A stretch of DNA of 7,920 nt from an uncultured Bacteroidales bacterium (GTDB lineage: Bacteria > Bacteroidota > Bacteroidia > Bacteroidales > F082). The stretch covers positions 1-7,920 of the forward strand of contig CALFIT010000268.1 of the NCBI GenBank assembly GCA_937877465.1, in the 5' to 3' direction. The position numbers and the translations under genes were made by a program. Below, piece after piece: positions 1-5,974 of this stretch (the stretch's first letter is position 1; each line of letters starts with the position of its first letter). A model generated the notes under the pieces. It did no database searches, was not told the DNA's origin, and saw only the letters and a program-made list of their open reading frames with translations.

Positions 1-17
1 CCTCCAAAAATAAACCC

Positions 18-62
18 AAAAGTGAGGAAATCTCCAATTTTTTGGCACATTTCCTCACTTTT
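18..62 (-). terminator. Long hairpin downstream of the DUF2490 gene, probable terminator
   Basis: A perfect 14-bp inverted repeat lies here: AAAAGTGAGGAAAT at 18-31 and its reverse complement at 49-62. A second inner stem, CCAA (34-37) with TTGG (42-45), closes a TTTT loop after a small internal loop. It starts 23 bp beyond the stop codon of the minus-strand gene ending at 86. On that strand the stem is followed by TTTT and then a T-rich stretch, so it can act as an intrinsic-type terminator. The flanking A and T runs make it almost symmetric, so it may work in both directions. The DNA beyond position 1 is not visible. Confidence 0.6.
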
Positions 63-85
63 CGAGATTTTCGACACCCTGACGC

Positions 86-763
86 TCAATATTTCGCCTT
101 GAAAGTCAAACCGACATAGAACCTGTCCTCCGGCTCTTTCATCTGTAGGTCGTTGTCCATGCGGACGAAGGCCGAGAGGGAATAGTTTCGCGCAAGGCGG
201 TAGTCCATCGAGAGCACCGTGCGCAGGTTGTCGACATAGCCTTTCTTGGGGTCGTTGGTGAGCCAAAACAGCTCCGTCGATAGGGCATACTTGAAGCGGC
301 TCTTCGGTTTCTGATAGGTGACTTTCACGCGGTTGCGCCAATACAGGCGCGGATTGATGCGATGCTCGCCCGTGCGCTCATCGAAGAAGGTGCCTATGGC
401 CTTGCTGCGCACTTGGAACTTGAAGCGGCGGAAGGTCTCGGTATAGGTCACCTGCACACCCAAACGGCCACGGTTCTCATAGTAGCCACGGTCGTTGTGA
501 CGACGGATGTAGTCGGCGGTGAGTCCGATGTTCATGCGGTTGTGCCAGCAGGTGTAGTCGATGCCCACCGAGTTGAGCCAGCGGTCGAACTGGGCGAAGT
601 CGTGGTCGCAGCGCAACTCCTCCTCCACCGACAGTCCAAACGGCCCACCCAAGCCAACGCCGACCTCGGCAGAAACGATGCCGCCAAAGTCGGTCGTGCG
701 CTCGCTCTGGGCGTATGCCGCAAACGACGACAACAAAAACACTATGAGCAACAACCTCTTCAT
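86..763 (-). CDS. DUF2490 family outer membrane beta-barrel protein
   Basis: This encodes a 225-residue exported protein. Residues 1-19 form a signal peptide (MKRLL, hydrophobic core, AYAQ cleavage region). The rest alternates polar and hydrophobic residues in strands rich in Tyr, Phe and Arg, for example around 101-110, 113-121, 138-150, 156-167 and 180-190. It ends in FYVGLTFKAKY with a terminal aromatic residue, as is usual for outer-membrane barrels. The RLYWRNRVKVTY stretch (139-150) and the overall length fit the DUF2490 family of Bacteroidota and Proteobacteria, whose function is not established. The ATG at 763 is followed directly by the signal peptide, and AAGGA lies just upstream of it. 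I see no TAnnTTTG promoter in the 151-bp gap upstream, so it is probably co-transcribed with the DUF4956 gene through the structured element at 775-909. Family assignment is fairly firm; its job is unknown. Confidence 0.85.
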   Translation of the reverse strand: MKRLLLIVFLLSSFAAYAQSERTTDFGGIVSAEVGVGLGGPFGLSVEEELRCDHDFAQFDRWLNSVGIDYTCWHNRMNIGLTADYIRRHNDRGYYENRGRLGVQVTYTETFRRFKFQVRSKAIGTFFDERTGEHRINPRLYWRNRVKVTYQKPKSRFKYALSTELFWLTNDPKKGYVDNLRTVLSMDYRLARNYSLSAFVRMDNDLQMKEPEDRFYVGLTFKAKY

Positions 764-774
764 ATTCCTTTTCC

Positions 775-909
775 CACAAAACCTTCAAAACCCGCAAAAC
801 CTTTGACGCTTGGGAGGAAAACGGCCAACCGGCCCGTTTTCCGGCGGCAACGCGGTTGCGTGCCGCCCGTTTCATACAAAAGAGTTTTGATAGTTTTGCA
901 GGTTTTGTG
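775..909. repeat. Large imperfect inverted repeat enclosing two hairpins (cloverleaf-like intergenic element)
   Basis: This fills almost the whole 151-bp gap between the DUF4956 stop (915) and the DUF2490 start (763). The outer arms, 775-805 and 877-909, are imperfect reverse complements: about 25 of 31 positions pair when G-T wobbles are allowed. Each arm carries CAAAAC-type motifs repeated every 9-10 bases. Between the arms sit two adjacent palindromes. The first, 816-842, has a perfect 9-bp stem (GGAAAACGG / CCGTTTTCC). The second, 843-867, has a GGCGGC / GCCGCC stem extended by four more pairs after a one-base bulge. As RNA this would be a long stem topped by two stem-loops, a three-way junction. 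No run of T follows the inner hairpins, so a simple intrinsic terminator is unlikely. It could be an mRNA-stabilising or processing element, or a miniature mobile element with terminal inverted repeats. Confidence 0.7.
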
Positions 910-914
910 ATTCA

Positions 915-1640
915 TCATTCGTTAAAGTCCTTCAGCTTCGTAATCGTGTCAATCGTGTTCACCTCGTCGTCGATGGGCTTGTAGTACACCTTGACGTATG
1001 CCACATCGCGCAGGTAGTCGATGTGCCCCACCTCCACCTTCGAGATGTCGAGTCCAGTGCGCTCGATGAGGTCGGCCTTCAGTTCCTCCTCCTTGCCGTG
1101 CTTGGTGTTCTCGATACGGTCGTAGAGGACGATCTTGTTGGCCGTGTGCTTCAGTATCTTGGTGCCGTCGAGGATCCAGATGACGACCACCGTCAGCAGG
1201 TTGACCATAATCAGCTCGGAATAGCTCGTCGAGAGCGCCATGCCGTTGACGATGCTGAGGCCCATCACCACGAAGAGATAGGTCATTTCGCGAATCTTGA
1301 TGGTCTCCGTTCGATAGCGTATCATGCCGAAGATGGCGAACAGGCCCAAGGCGTAGGCGATGTTCATCTTCATGTTCTCCATCAGCGAGATGATGAGGAA
1401 GATGACGACGGCAAACATGATGAAAGTGAAGTAATAGTCCTTGCGGTTGGCCTTCTTGTAGTAGAAGAAATGGATGATGACCCAGCATACGAGGAAGTTG
1501 AACACGAAACGTATCGTGGTCGTCAGCAGGCTTTGGCCGTCGAAGAGCGGCACGCCGAGGAAGTCCATTCCCGTGGCACCGCCGCCAAACTCGCGGGCAA
1601 TGTCAGGATCGAAGTCCTGTAGATGTTGTAGGAGTAACAT
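915..1640 (-). CDS. DUF4956 domain integral membrane protein (partner of the VTC protein)
   Basis: This encodes a 241-residue membrane protein. Hydrophobic segments lie at about 40-60, 71-88, 94-106, 120-136 and 142-158, and a soluble C-terminal domain of roughly 80 residues follows from 160 to 241. The segment FAIFGMIRYRTETIKIREMT (101-120), joining two membrane segments with conserved Arg residues, is the hallmark I recognise for DUF4956. Genes of this family are commonly found next to VTC-domain polyphosphate polymerases, as here, where the VTC stop codon is 11 bp upstream. A reasonable inference is a membrane anchor or channel for the VTC product, by analogy with the membrane part of yeast VTC that couples synthesis to translocation; this has not been shown from the sequence. 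The C-terminal domain (about 184-222, alternating charged and hydrophobic) could be a small alpha/beta regulatory domain. The ATG at 1640 gives the usual short N-terminal tail before the first membrane segment. Confidence 0.88.
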   Translation of the reverse strand: MLLLQHLQDFDPDIAREFGGGATGMDFLGVPLFDGQSLLTTTIRFVFNFLVCWVIIHFFYYKKANRKDYYFTFIMFAVVIFLIISLMENMKMNIAYALGLFAIFGMIRYRTETIKIREMTYLFVVMGLSIVNGMALSTSYSELIMVNLLTVVVIWILDGTKILKHTANKIVLYDRIENTKHGKEEELKADLIERTGLDISKVEVGHIDYLRDVAYVKVYYKPIDDEVNTIDTITKLKDFNE

Positions 1641-1651
1641 ATTTTATTGTT

Positions 1652-2410
1652 TTACAATGATTTCATTTTTTCTATTCTACGTAATTTCTTCTTGAACCGG
1701 TTCTGCTTCACCTCGGGGCGGGTCATGCAGGTGCCGATGCAGTATTTGCTGACCTTGAACGGACGAATGCGCAGGTCGAAAAGCACATCTTTCAGCAACG
1801 ACTTGGCCCTACCGTCTTGCTTCAATTCCATCACGGCGAGCCTTCCCATCGAGGCGGTGGTGCCGCTGCGCAGGTTCTCGAAACGGAGGTTGCAGTCGAT
1901 GGTGAGGCGCTCGGTCTTGCCGTAGTTCACCAAGGTGAAACGGTCGAAGATGGTGACCAAGTGCGGACTCAGCGAGCCGACCTCGTAAGGTTGTTTCTCG
2001 GCCAAGAACGCCGCCGCCTCGGGGTTGTCGATGATGTTGGGGATGGGTTCCACCACGATGCGTTTCTTCTTCGTGCGGCCCTTGTTGTTCTTGTGCTTCA
2101 CCTCGCAGAAGGTCAGGTGTGAGTCGACGTAGGTACGCACCCTCACCTTGTCGCGCACCGTGTGGCGGTTGTGGTGGATGGTGTACATCGTCAGCTCGGG
2201 CGTGTCGTAATAGACGGTGCTGTAAGGCGACAGGCGGTTGTTTTCAACCTCTTGGGCATAATAGCCGTCGTGGATGCACAATAGGATTTCGTGAAGTTGC
2301 GCCTCGGTCACGAGATACTTCGTGTCGATGCGGTTCATCAGCTTCACGCCGTCCATCTCGGCGAGCGTGATGGGCTTCATGCCTTGCACTATGTCGAGGA
2401 TTTCTTCCAC
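1652..2410 (-). CDS. VTC domain protein, putative polyphosphate polymerase (GTG start)
   Basis: This encodes 252 residues with a VTC-type tunnel fold, the catalytic domain that in yeast Vtc4 makes polyphosphate from ATP. Visible family motifs, in order, are LMNRIDTKYLV (24-34), VYYDTPELTMY (66-76), VRVRTYVD (89-96), FCEVKHKNNKGRTKKKR (101-117), FDRFTLVNY (155-163), LTIDCNLRFEN (169-179) and the acidic/basic strand LAVMELKQDG (191-200). Together they supply the Lys/Arg ring and Glu residues expected to line the tunnel and bind metal. A basic C-terminal tail (231-250) lacks a membrane segment, so the protein presumably sits on the inner face of the membrane through the DUF4956 partner encoded 11 bp downstream. 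The start is GTG: the in-frame stop of the preceding gene is only 6 bp upstream, and the next ATG (2380) would remove ten N-terminal residues that homologues usually have. Substrate and product are inferred from the family. Confidence 0.88.
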   Translation of the reverse strand: MEEILDIVQGMKPITLAEMDGVKLMNRIDTKYLVTEAQLHEILLCIHDGYYAQEVENNRLSPYSTVYYDTPELTMYTIHHNRHTVRDKVRVRTYVDSHLTFCEVKHKNNKGRTKKKRIVVEPIPNIIDNPEAAAFLAEKQPYEVGSLSPHLVTIFDRFTLVNYGKTERLTIDCNLRFENLRSGTTASMGRLAVMELKQDGRAKSLLKDVLFDLRIRPFKVSKYCIGTCMTRPEVKQNRFKKKLRRIEKMKSL

Positions 2411-2416
2411 AACGGT

Positions 2417-2845
2417 TTATTTCGGGACGTATTCGAAGGTCTTCACCGATTCGAGTTTGCCGTTCGGATAGTAGTTGTACTGGCACTTCTTGGAGCCGTC
2501 CTCGTTATACTCGAACTTGCGGATGCGCACCACCTTGTCGCGGTCGTTGTACTCGATTTCGCGCACCACCTTCGCGGTGATGTCGCTGTTTTCGGGATAT
2601 TCGCTCACCACGCGCCACTTCTGGCCGTAGCTGGCATATTCGATTTCCTCAATCTTGCGGCCCAGTTCGTCGTAGGTCGTCACGCGGTCGAGGAAGGCGC
2701 GTTTGTCGCCCGCCGCCGTGTTCCATTCTTTCAGCACCATGCCTCGGCGGTTCTCACGTTTGGTGATCGTGCTTTCCGACACCGATTGGGCAAAAGCCCC
2801 GAAACTGATGGCAACAAATGCCAAAACAAAAACCAATTTCTTCAT
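2417..2845 (-). CDS. Small secreted protein with YD-like repeats
   Basis: This encodes 142 residues. Residues 1-20 are a clear signal peptide (MKKLVFVLAF, then AFAQ), with no lipobox. The mature part is highly charged and contains degenerate repeats of the type [Y]-[DN]-x-x-G-[RK]: TTYDELGRKIEEIEY (56-70), IEYNDRDKVVRIRKFEY (97-113) and the stretch 111-139 with YNEDGSKK and YPNGKLESVKTFEY. These resemble the beta-hairpin repeats of YD/RHS or MORN-like proteins and small Bacteroidota repeat proteins of the DUF3836 kind, but I cannot assign a family with certainty. The ATG at 2845 was chosen because it begins the signal peptide. An in-frame ATG at 2863 would add MYKLLN and overlap the upstream gene. 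The gene lies 10 bp after the lipoprotein and 6 bp before the VTC gene, so it is an operon member that probably acts in the periplasm or outside the cell. Confidence 0.75.
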   Translation of the reverse strand: MKKLVFVLAFVAISFGAFAQSVSESTITKRENRRGMVLKEWNTAAGDKRAFLDRVTTYDELGRKIEEIEYASYGQKWRVVSEYPENSDITAKVVREIEYNDRDKVVRIRKFEYNEDGSKKCQYNYYPNGKLESVKTFEYVPK

Positions 2846-2855
2846 ATTCAATAAT

Positions 2856-3572
2856 TTATACATTGATAATCACTTCAAATTGTTCGTCAAGTTCATAGAC
2901 GTGTCCCGCCTCGTCGACGCTGATGGTCTGGAACAAGAGATCGGGCACTTCCGTCGACAAGTCCTCGGTCACGGTGAAGATTTCGTACGCGCCGGGTTGC
3001 AGCTTCTGGAAGTAGAAGTAGCCGTCGACGCCCACGCGGGCATCGTCGAAGTGCAGCTCCTCGCCTGCCCTGCGGATGTAGACGCGGTGCTCGTAGGCCC
3101 AGCCTTCGCCGCGCCAGCTGCCGTTATGGTAATAGGAGGCGTGTACCTGTCCCTTCACGATGGATGTGCCGTAGGCCTTGCCGTCGTGGATGTAGATGGT
3201 CGGCACCTGCGCCACCGCGCCACGCGCCAAGCTGACCGTCTCGCTCACGGCCACCTTCTCGCCCGTCGGCAAAGTGGAATAGGCAAACACGGTGTAGTCG
3301 CCAGGGTTCAGATACTCAAACTGATACATCCCATCGGGACCGGTTTCCACGTCGTCGCCAAAGTAGCTCTCGTCGCCATACACGATGAACACATCGGTCT
3401 TGGCAGACACCATGGTGTCGGCGTTGAGTTGGAAGTCGTCGTCGGGATGATGCACCAGCTTCACGAAGCCTTGAAGGGTACCCGTGCCGCCTTCGCCCGG
3501 ACCTTTGTTGCACGCGGGCAGCAACAGTGCCACCGCGACAAAAGCCAACATAAATTTTATCGTATTCTTCAT
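2856..3572 (-). CDS. Lipoprotein with two carboxypeptidase-regulatory-like (prealbumin-type) domains
   Basis: This encodes 238 residues. A lipoprotein signal (MKNTIKFMLA, hydrophobic core, LLPAC) predicts lipidation at Cys21. Two tandem beta-sandwich domains follow, at about 31-127 and 137-236. Each carries the G-x-D-G-x-[YF]-x-F-x-x-L-x-P-G-x-Y signature typical of carboxypeptidase-regulatory-like or Cna-B-like folds, at 78-93 and 181-196. Such domains bind partners or act as rigid spacers and have no catalytic residues. The residues after Cys21 (NKGPGEG) do not form the acidic export signal (S followed by two or more D/E) used for surface lipoproteins in Bacteroidota, so a periplasm-facing position is more likely. 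The open frame extends upstream to 3725, but that part overlaps the end of the MarR gene and the promoter at 3594-3624, so the ATG at 3572 is the start. It is the first gene of the VTC/DUF4956 operon. Confidence 0.82.
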   Translation of the reverse strand: MKNTIKFMLAFVAVALLLPACNKGPGEGGTGTLQGFVKLVHHPDDDFQLNADTMVSAKTDVFIVYGDESYFGDDVETGPDGMYQFEYLNPGDYTVFAYSTLPTGEKVAVSETVSLARGAVAQVPTIYIHDGKAYGTSIVKGQVHASYYHNGSWRGEGWAYEHRVYIRRAGEELHFDDARVGVDGYFYFQKLQPGAYEIFTVTEDLSTEVPDLLFQTISVDEAGHVYELDEQFEVIINV

Positions 3573-3593
3573 TTCGTTGAGAGTTTTAGCCTG

Positions 3594-3624
3594 CAAAGAT
3601 AGAAATTCGGCGTTTTCAAACAAA
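3594..3624 (-). promoter_or_regulatory. Bacteroidota-type promoter of the lipoprotein-VTC-DUF4956 operon
   Basis: Reading on the minus strand, TTTG (3621-3624) is followed after exactly 19 bases by TATCTTTG (3594-3601). This matches the Bacteroidota consensus TTTG-N19-21-TAnnTTTG in every fixed position. The expected transcription start is near 3587-3588, giving a leader of about 15 nt before the ATG at 3572. A second overlapping TTTG (3617-3620) would give a 15-base spacer, which is too short. Confidence 0.75.
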
Positions 3625-3675
3625 GAAAACACTCCAATTATTGTGCCAACCGACCAAAAACCAAGATGAAAAGGC

Positions 3676-4134
3676 TCAAAGCACCAATGCCTCGGCAGCC
3701 TTCCCCGTGTCGCTGATGTTGGCACACACCTGCTTGGTCACGGCGACGAAGGTCTGCAAGTCGGCCTCGGAGATGCCTTCGAGGATCTTGTTCATCGTGT
3801 TGATGGCCAATTCTTTGGTGGAGTCCTTGAGGGCCATGCCCTCTTCGGTCACCACGATGTTGTTGACGCGGCGGTCTTCCTTTGAGATGGAGCGCGTCAC
3901 CAAGCCTTTCTTCTCAAGGTTGTCGATGAATTGCGTCACCGAGTTCTTGTCTTTCTGGAGGATGTAGGCAATGGCTTGCTGGGTGAGCGTGCCTTCGTTC
4001 CACAGCGTGTCCATAACGAGGTATTGCTCCGCCGTCAGGTTGACGTTATTCTGCTTGAAGACCTCGGCTAAGTATTTCTTGAGCCTGCAATTCAGGATGT
4101 TGACGTAGACGCCAACTTGTTTGATGAGCATCAT
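3676..4134 (-). CDS. MarR family transcriptional regulator
   Basis: This encodes a 152-residue winged-helix regulator of the usual MarR length. An N-terminal helix (about 3-28) and a C-terminal helical region (about 103-140) would form the dimer interface. The DNA-binding part spans about 34-100: LTAEQYLVMDTLW (33-45), LTQQAIAYILQKDKNSVTQFIDNLEKKGLVTR (50-81, given as the helix-turn-helix span), and the wing with the diagnostic DRR in SKEDRRVNNIVVTEEG (84-99). It probably binds DNA as a homodimer and releases it on binding a small ligand or on oxidation (Cys16, Cys137), but neither is shown. Two start codons lie in tandem (4134 and 4131). It begins 26 bp after the ATPase gene, so it may be co-transcribed with it. 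It is followed 103 bp later by the promoter of the VTC operon, which makes it a candidate regulator of that operon, of the ATPase, or of a distant target. Confidence 0.9.
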   Translation of the reverse strand: MMLIKQVGVYVNILNCRLKKYLAEVFKQNNVNLTAEQYLVMDTLWNEGTLTQQAIAYILQKDKNSVTQFIDNLEKKGLVTRSISKEDRRVNNIVVTEEGMALKDSTKELAINTMNKILEGISEADLQTFVAVTKQVCANISDTGKAAEALVL

Positions 4135-4147
4135 GGATTATCCTATT

Positions 4148-4164
4148 TTTATGATTATCATTAA
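4148..4164. promoter_or_regulatory. Possible operator palindrome upstream of the MarR gene
   Basis: An odd palindrome, ATGAT-T-ATCAT (4151-4161), lies 17 bp before the MarR start codon. Two further matching pairs on each side, after one mismatch, extend it to 4148-4164. MarR proteins often bind palindromes near their own start, so this could be an autoregulatory site. It overlaps the last codon of the ATPase gene region, is AT-rich and could be chance. Confidence 0.25.
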
Positions 4165-5483
4165 TAATAATGTGGATTCAGTTCGGAGAAATAGCCTGCC
4201 ACGGCATATAGCGGGATGTTCTCCATCCACCCTTGGTCAACGTAAGGAAGCATTGAGCAACGCAGCCCCTTCAGGTGCTTGTCGGCATGGTCGACAGTGA
4301 CGAAGCCGCGCAGCGACTTGCTTTTCGTGTTTTCCTCCGCTTTCACCTCAATGGGGACGATGCGCTCGTCGGTCTGCAAAAGGAAGTCCACCTCCTGCGT
4401 CGAGTTGTCCTTGCTGAAATAGTAGAGCGGCAGGTCGTCAAGGGTATGGAGCTGCTGCAACACATAGTTCTCCGAAAACGCGCCCTTGAACTCAACGAAA
4501 ACTTGGTTGTCGATGAGCATCAGACGCGCCGGTGCGTTCGACATGGCGCCCAACAGCCCCACGTCGAGCAGATAGAGCTTGAAGGCTTCGGTGTCTTCGT
4601 AGAACGGCAGCGGCATGGTGGGGTTCAGGCAGCGTTTCACTTTCAGCACCAAACCCGCGTCGACGAGCCACTGGATGGCCATCTCGAAGTCTTTGGCCCT
4701 CGCCCCTTTCCTGACCGCACCATAGACGAATTTCTTGTTTTCCCTGGCCAACTGCCTCGGTATGGAGCTCCACACCAAACGAATGCGCTGGGTTTCGCCA
4801 CCTGCGTGTTTGGCAAAATCGCGCTCGTAGGTCTTCAGTATCGTTTTCTGGATGCGCCTCACCTTGGGCACGTCGTGGTCGGTGACATAACTCAGCACCG
4901 CCTCGGGCATCCCGCCCACATAGAAGTACTGACGGAGCAGGTCTTTGAGTTTGGTGTCTAATGTGCGCAAGACATCCCATTGCTTCGCCTTCAGCACCTC
5001 GCAAAGCTGTTCCTCGCCGACCGCCCAAAGAAACTCCTCAAACGACATGGGATGAAGGCTCAAGATGTCGACCTTCCCGACAGGGTACGACTCGCCAGTC
5101 CGGCAACTGATGCCCAGCAGCGATCCGGCCACCACGACATGGAGGTCGCTGGCGTTTTCGCAGAAATATTTCAACGCCGTCAAGGCTCGCGGGGCTTCCT
5201 GAATCTCGTCGATGAAAAGCAAGGTCTTCCCCGCCTTGATGCTTTGGTTGGTGTAGGCCTCGATAGCCCTCACCACGCGCTCCATGTCGAAATCCTGCAC
5301 AAAAAGCGTCTGCATAAAGTCGTTGTTGTCGCAGTTGAGGTAAATCAGGTTCTCGAACTCGGCCATTCCAAACTCCTTCAGGATAAAGGTTTTCCCGACC
5401 TGTCTTGCGCCCTCCAAAACAAGGGGTTTTCTTCCTTGTGAGTTTTTCCATCTCACCAAATCACCAAAAATTTGACGCTTCAT
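4161..5483 (-). CDS. AAA-type ATPase with C-terminal DUF4143 domain
   Basis: This encodes 440 residues, full length for the family. The N-terminal P-loop NTPase domain has a Walker A motif GARQVGKT (25-32), a Walker B motif LLFIDEIQE (88-96) and a sensor-like strand VVVAGS (116-121). A winged-helix-like middle region (about 175-290) precedes a DUF4143 domain (about 215-400). The C-terminal part has a restriction-nuclease-like arrangement of acidic residues: E338 in FSENY, D366 in QEVDFLL and E379-x-K381 in PIEVKAE. Proteins of this type are abundant and multi-copy in Bacteroidota and archaea, and their cellular role is not settled. Loose links to mobile elements and toxin-antitoxin-like roles have been suggested on the basis of sporadic distribution. 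A -7 box (5509-5516) precedes the ATG at 5483, and the 33-bp repeat array lies directly upstream of that. No frameshift or missing motif is seen. Confidence 0.92.
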   Translation of the reverse strand: MKRQIFGDLVRWKNSQGRKPLVLEGARQVGKTFILKEFGMAEFENLIYLNCDNNDFMQTLFVQDFDMERVVRAIEAYTNQSIKAGKTLLFIDEIQEAPRALTALKYFCENASDLHVVVAGSLLGISCRTGESYPVGKVDILSLHPMSFEEFLWAVGEEQLCEVLKAKQWDVLRTLDTKLKDLLRQYFYVGGMPEAVLSYVTDHDVPKVRRIQKTILKTYERDFAKHAGGETQRIRLVWSSIPRQLARENKKFVYGAVRKGARAKDFEMAIQWLVDAGLVLKVKRCLNPTMPLPFYEDTEAFKLYLLDVGLLGAMSNAPARLMLIDNQVFVEFKGAFSENYVLQQLHTLDDLPLYYFSKDNSTQEVDFLLQTDERIVPIEVKAEENTKSKSLRGFVTVDHADKHLKGLRCSMLPYVDQGWMENIPLYAVAGYFSELNPHYY

Positions 5484-5508
5484 TTTCCATTGATTTTGAA
5501 TTTCTGTG

Positions 5509-5541
5509 CAAAAATACTAATTTTTAGATTCATACAGTATG
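5509..5541 (-). promoter_or_regulatory. Promoter of the ATPase gene with a palindrome at the -33 position
   Basis: On the minus strand TATTTTTG (5509-5516) matches the Bacteroidota -7 consensus TAnnTTTG and lies 25 bp before the ATG at 5483. No good TTTG is found 19-21 bp further upstream. Instead a perfect odd palindrome, CATAC-A-GTATG (5531-5541), occupies that place. It could be an operator for a regulator that controls or substitutes for -33 recognition. The -7 box is well supported by sequence; the operator is a suggestion. Confidence 0.5.
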
Positions 5542-5551
5542 TTTTAAACAA

Positions 5552-5896
5552 TTATTTTGGGGAATATTCAATATTTTTCCTCACTTTTATTGGGGAATAT
5601 TTGAAAATCAACTACATTTTTCTTGTGGAATATCAAGCACTTTACATCACTTTTCTTGGGGAATATTCAACACTTTACCGCACTTTTATTGGGGAATATC
5701 CGTCACTTTACCACACTTTTATTTGGGAATATTCGACACTTCACTACACTTTTATTGGGGAATAATCAGCATTATACCACACTTTTCTTGGGGAATATTC
5801 GATACTTCACTACACTTTTATTGGGGAATATCCGACACTTCACTACACTTTTATTGGGGAATAATTAAGGTTTTACTACACTTTTATTGGGGAATA
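5552..5896. repeat. 33-bp tandem repeat array, ten full units plus a partial one
   Basis: Ten units of exactly 33 bp start at 5552, 5585, 5618, 5651, 5684, 5717, 5750, 5783, 5816 and 5849, followed by a 15-bp partial unit at 5882-5896. On the plus strand each unit begins with a conserved core, TTTTATTGGGGAATA (A often C at position 5; a few changes). A variable middle and a conserved end close to ACTACAC follow. The middle of several units completes the 8-bp palindrome GAATATTC. No unit carries an insertion or deletion. Units toward 5552 are more diverged; those toward 5882 are closer to consensus. The array fills the AT-rich gap between the terminator of the oxoamine synthase gene and the promoter of the ATPase. 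Because 33 is a multiple of three, several frames stay open by default and give 11-residue periodic peptides, which I do not treat as genes. It could be a regulatory iteron-like array, a structural or recombination site, or a selfish minisatellite. Confidence 0.92.
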
Positions 5897-5898
5897 AC

Positions 5899-5957
5899 AA
5901 AAAAAACTCATCCATAGATATGCTCCCTATCGGTCGGTATGACATGGATGAGTTTTT
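5899..5957 (-). terminator. Intrinsic terminator of the oxoamine synthase gene
   Basis: A perfect 14-bp stem is formed by AAAAACTCATCCAT (5902-5915) and its reverse complement (5944-5957), around a 28-base loop. On the minus strand the GC-containing part of the stem ends in GGATGAG followed by eight T residues (5899-5906), a classic rho-independent signal. It starts 17 bp after the stop codon at 5975. The T-tract abuts the last partial unit of the repeat array. The mirrored A and T runs would also let it work weakly on the plus strand. Confidence 0.85.
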
Positions 5958-5974
5958 CTTGAAGGGTTTGAGGC

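Noticed and set aside
775..909. tRNA or known riboswitch in the cloverleaf-like element
   Set aside because: No T-loop, anticodon arm or CCA-end features are visible, and I recognise no riboswitch consensus; the symmetry is that of an inverted repeat.
2703..3602. 299-codon plus-strand open frame opposite the lipoprotein and small secreted protein genes
   Set aside because: It spans two real minus-strand genes and their promoter, has no family resemblance and shows composition typical of antisense frames in GC-rich coding DNA.
3573..3725. N-terminal extension of the lipoprotein to 3725
   Set aside because: The extension would bury the lipoprotein signal peptide, overlap the MarR gene and cover a consensus promoter.
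5552..5896. CRISPR array
   Set aside because: Units are contiguous 33-bp repeats with related, not unique, intervening sequence; the invariant core is only about 15 bp and there are no cas genes.
5472..5917. Plus-strand open frames giving 11-residue periodic peptides across the array
   Set aside because: A 33-bp unit keeps frames open automatically; several frames are open at once, residue changes between units are not conservative, and the first frame overlaps the ATPase start in antisense.
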